Below are positions 5,429-5,919 of a stretch of DNA of 5,919 nucleotides, in pieces; within the stretch, counting starts at the first letter, position 1; each line of letters starts with the position of its first letter. This DNA is from Pseudomonadota bacterium. Lineage in GTDB: Bacteria > Pseudomonadota > Gammaproteobacteria > Burkholderiales > Thiobacillaceae. A model generated the notes under the pieces. That model did not search any database. It saw only the letters and a list, made by a program, of their open reading frames with translations, and was not told the DNA's origin. Location: assembly GCA_021847385.1 (NCBI GenBank), contig JAJZTV010000136.1, forward strand, positions 1 to 5,919, written 5' to 3'. The translations under genes were made by a program, and so were the position numbers.

Positions 5429-5919
5429 TGGCATTGTTGCTGCCCGCGGCCGAACAAATCCTGCAAGCCCATGCCCAATTTTTGCACGTGGTGGTGCAGG
5501 CGATATTGAACCCGGCGCTCAGGCCGGAACTGCAAGGCGCGCTGCAAGCGGCCGAGGCCCAAGGCTGGGGCCGCCTGGTGGCGACGATTCGGCAGATCGT
5601 CGACGGCAAGCGCGACCGGGCTATTCTGCTGGGGCTGGACGACGAAGACCGGGTGCTGGCCGAGGCGATCCTGGCCGGCATCGAGAACCCGGCCACCTTG
5701 CCCGAGATCAAGGCCCCCGACCCGGCCACCGCGGCACCGGGCTTGGCCGCCATGATCGGCGCGGCCGCGAGCGGCGATGTGCAAGCGCTCGGCGCCCTCG
5801 CCAACATGGCCGAACAGATGGTCAAGGCCGGCGGCGACATGGCCCGGCTGGGCGCGATCATGCGTCGCCTGATCGACGGCGACCGCGATGCCGAACAACT
5901 GACCCGCGGCATGGCCGGT
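5428..5919 (+). CDS. Unrecognised protein coupled to bpt, with internal repeat (3' end outside window)
   Basis: No product recognised. The frame is open for all 164 codons to the window edge, so the gene is truncated. It starts at the ATG of TAATG, sharing one base with the bpt stop, with a good Shine-Dalgarno, so it is surely an operon member. The protein is Ala/Leu/Gly/Asp-rich, appears mostly helical, and has no signal peptide or membrane segment. A motif is repeated: IRQIVDGKRDRAILLGL (54-70) and MRRLIDGDRDAEQLTRGM (145-162), i.e. [IM]-R-x-[IL]-[IV]-D-G-x-R-D-x3-L. Between them a Pro/Ala stretch (about 89-105) looks like a linker, followed by an Ala/Gly-rich helix segment (106-140). From memory, similar DG-x-RD...GLD-x-x-D motifs occur in large proteins with TPR or CHAT domains, but the part seen here cannot establish that. 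It may act in protein turnover or be unrelated to its neighbours. Confidence 0.75.
   Translation, partial: MALLLPAAEQILQAHAQFLHVVVQAILNPALRPELQGALQAAEAQGWGRLVATIRQIVDGKRDRAILLGLDDEDRVLAEAILAGIENPATLPEIKAPDPATAAPGLAAMIGAAASGDVQALGALANMAEQMVKAGGDMARLGAIMRRLIDGDRDAEQLTRGMAG

Noticed and set aside
4637..5434. 265-codon open frame on the minus strand opposite bpt
   Set aside because: Shadow of bpt, which is unmistakable on the plus strand; the product has no recognisable domain.
5169..5912. Minus-strand open frames opposite the end of bpt and the last gene
   Set aside because: Ser/Arg/Ala-rich translations without motifs. The plus-strand frame from 5428 has a proper ribosome site and stop-start coupling, and shows an internal protein repeat.

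Overview
The window is GC-rich, densely coded bacterial DNA. It reads as a chromosomal segment of a betaproteobacterium, possibly near Neisseriales, but that placement is tentative. It rests on the ccoI-ccoS-ccoN gene order, the N-terminal style of Aat (MIPWL...) and Bpt (...LQFYLTAPYPCSYLPG), and high-GC codon use. No mobile element, RNA gene, CRISPR array or phage gene is visible. No gap between genes reaches 70 bases.

Minus strand (1-3967), read right to left: ccoI (copper-exporting P1B-ATPase, 808 aa), ccoS (60 aa assembly factor) and ccoN (catalytic subunit of cbb3-type cytochrome c oxidase). CcoN has 408 residues in the window, and its C-terminus continues past base 1. CcoI and CcoS are needed to put copper and haem into CcoN, so this is one assembly-plus-structural cluster for a high-affinity terminal oxidase. 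ccoO/ccoP presumably follow outside the window. ccoN has a strong Shine-Dalgarno sequence and its own probable promoter in the 67-base ccoS-ccoN gap. A perfect 5-4-5 inverted repeat (ATTAG-AATC-CTAAT) covers the -10 of that promoter.

A divergent gap of 44 bases (3968-4011) separates ccoI from the plus-strand genes. It carries back-to-back -10-like hexamers, placed so that the aat transcript could be leaderless and the ccoI transcript nearly so.

Plus strand (4012-5919): aat (leucyl/phenylalanyl-tRNA-protein transferase), bpt (aspartate/glutamate leucyltransferase) and an unrecognised gene cut by the window end. The three are tightly packed: aat and bpt overlap by 32 bases, and bpt and the last gene share one base in TAATG. 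Aat and Bpt together mark proteins with N-terminal Lys/Arg or Asp/Glu for ClpS/ClpAP degradation, so this is an N-degron operon. The third gene has an internal duplicated motif and is the least explained part of the window.

Most of the window is ordinary. The points worth following up are the operator-like repeat at the ccoN promoter, the leaderless divergent promoter region, and the coupled unknown gene after bpt.
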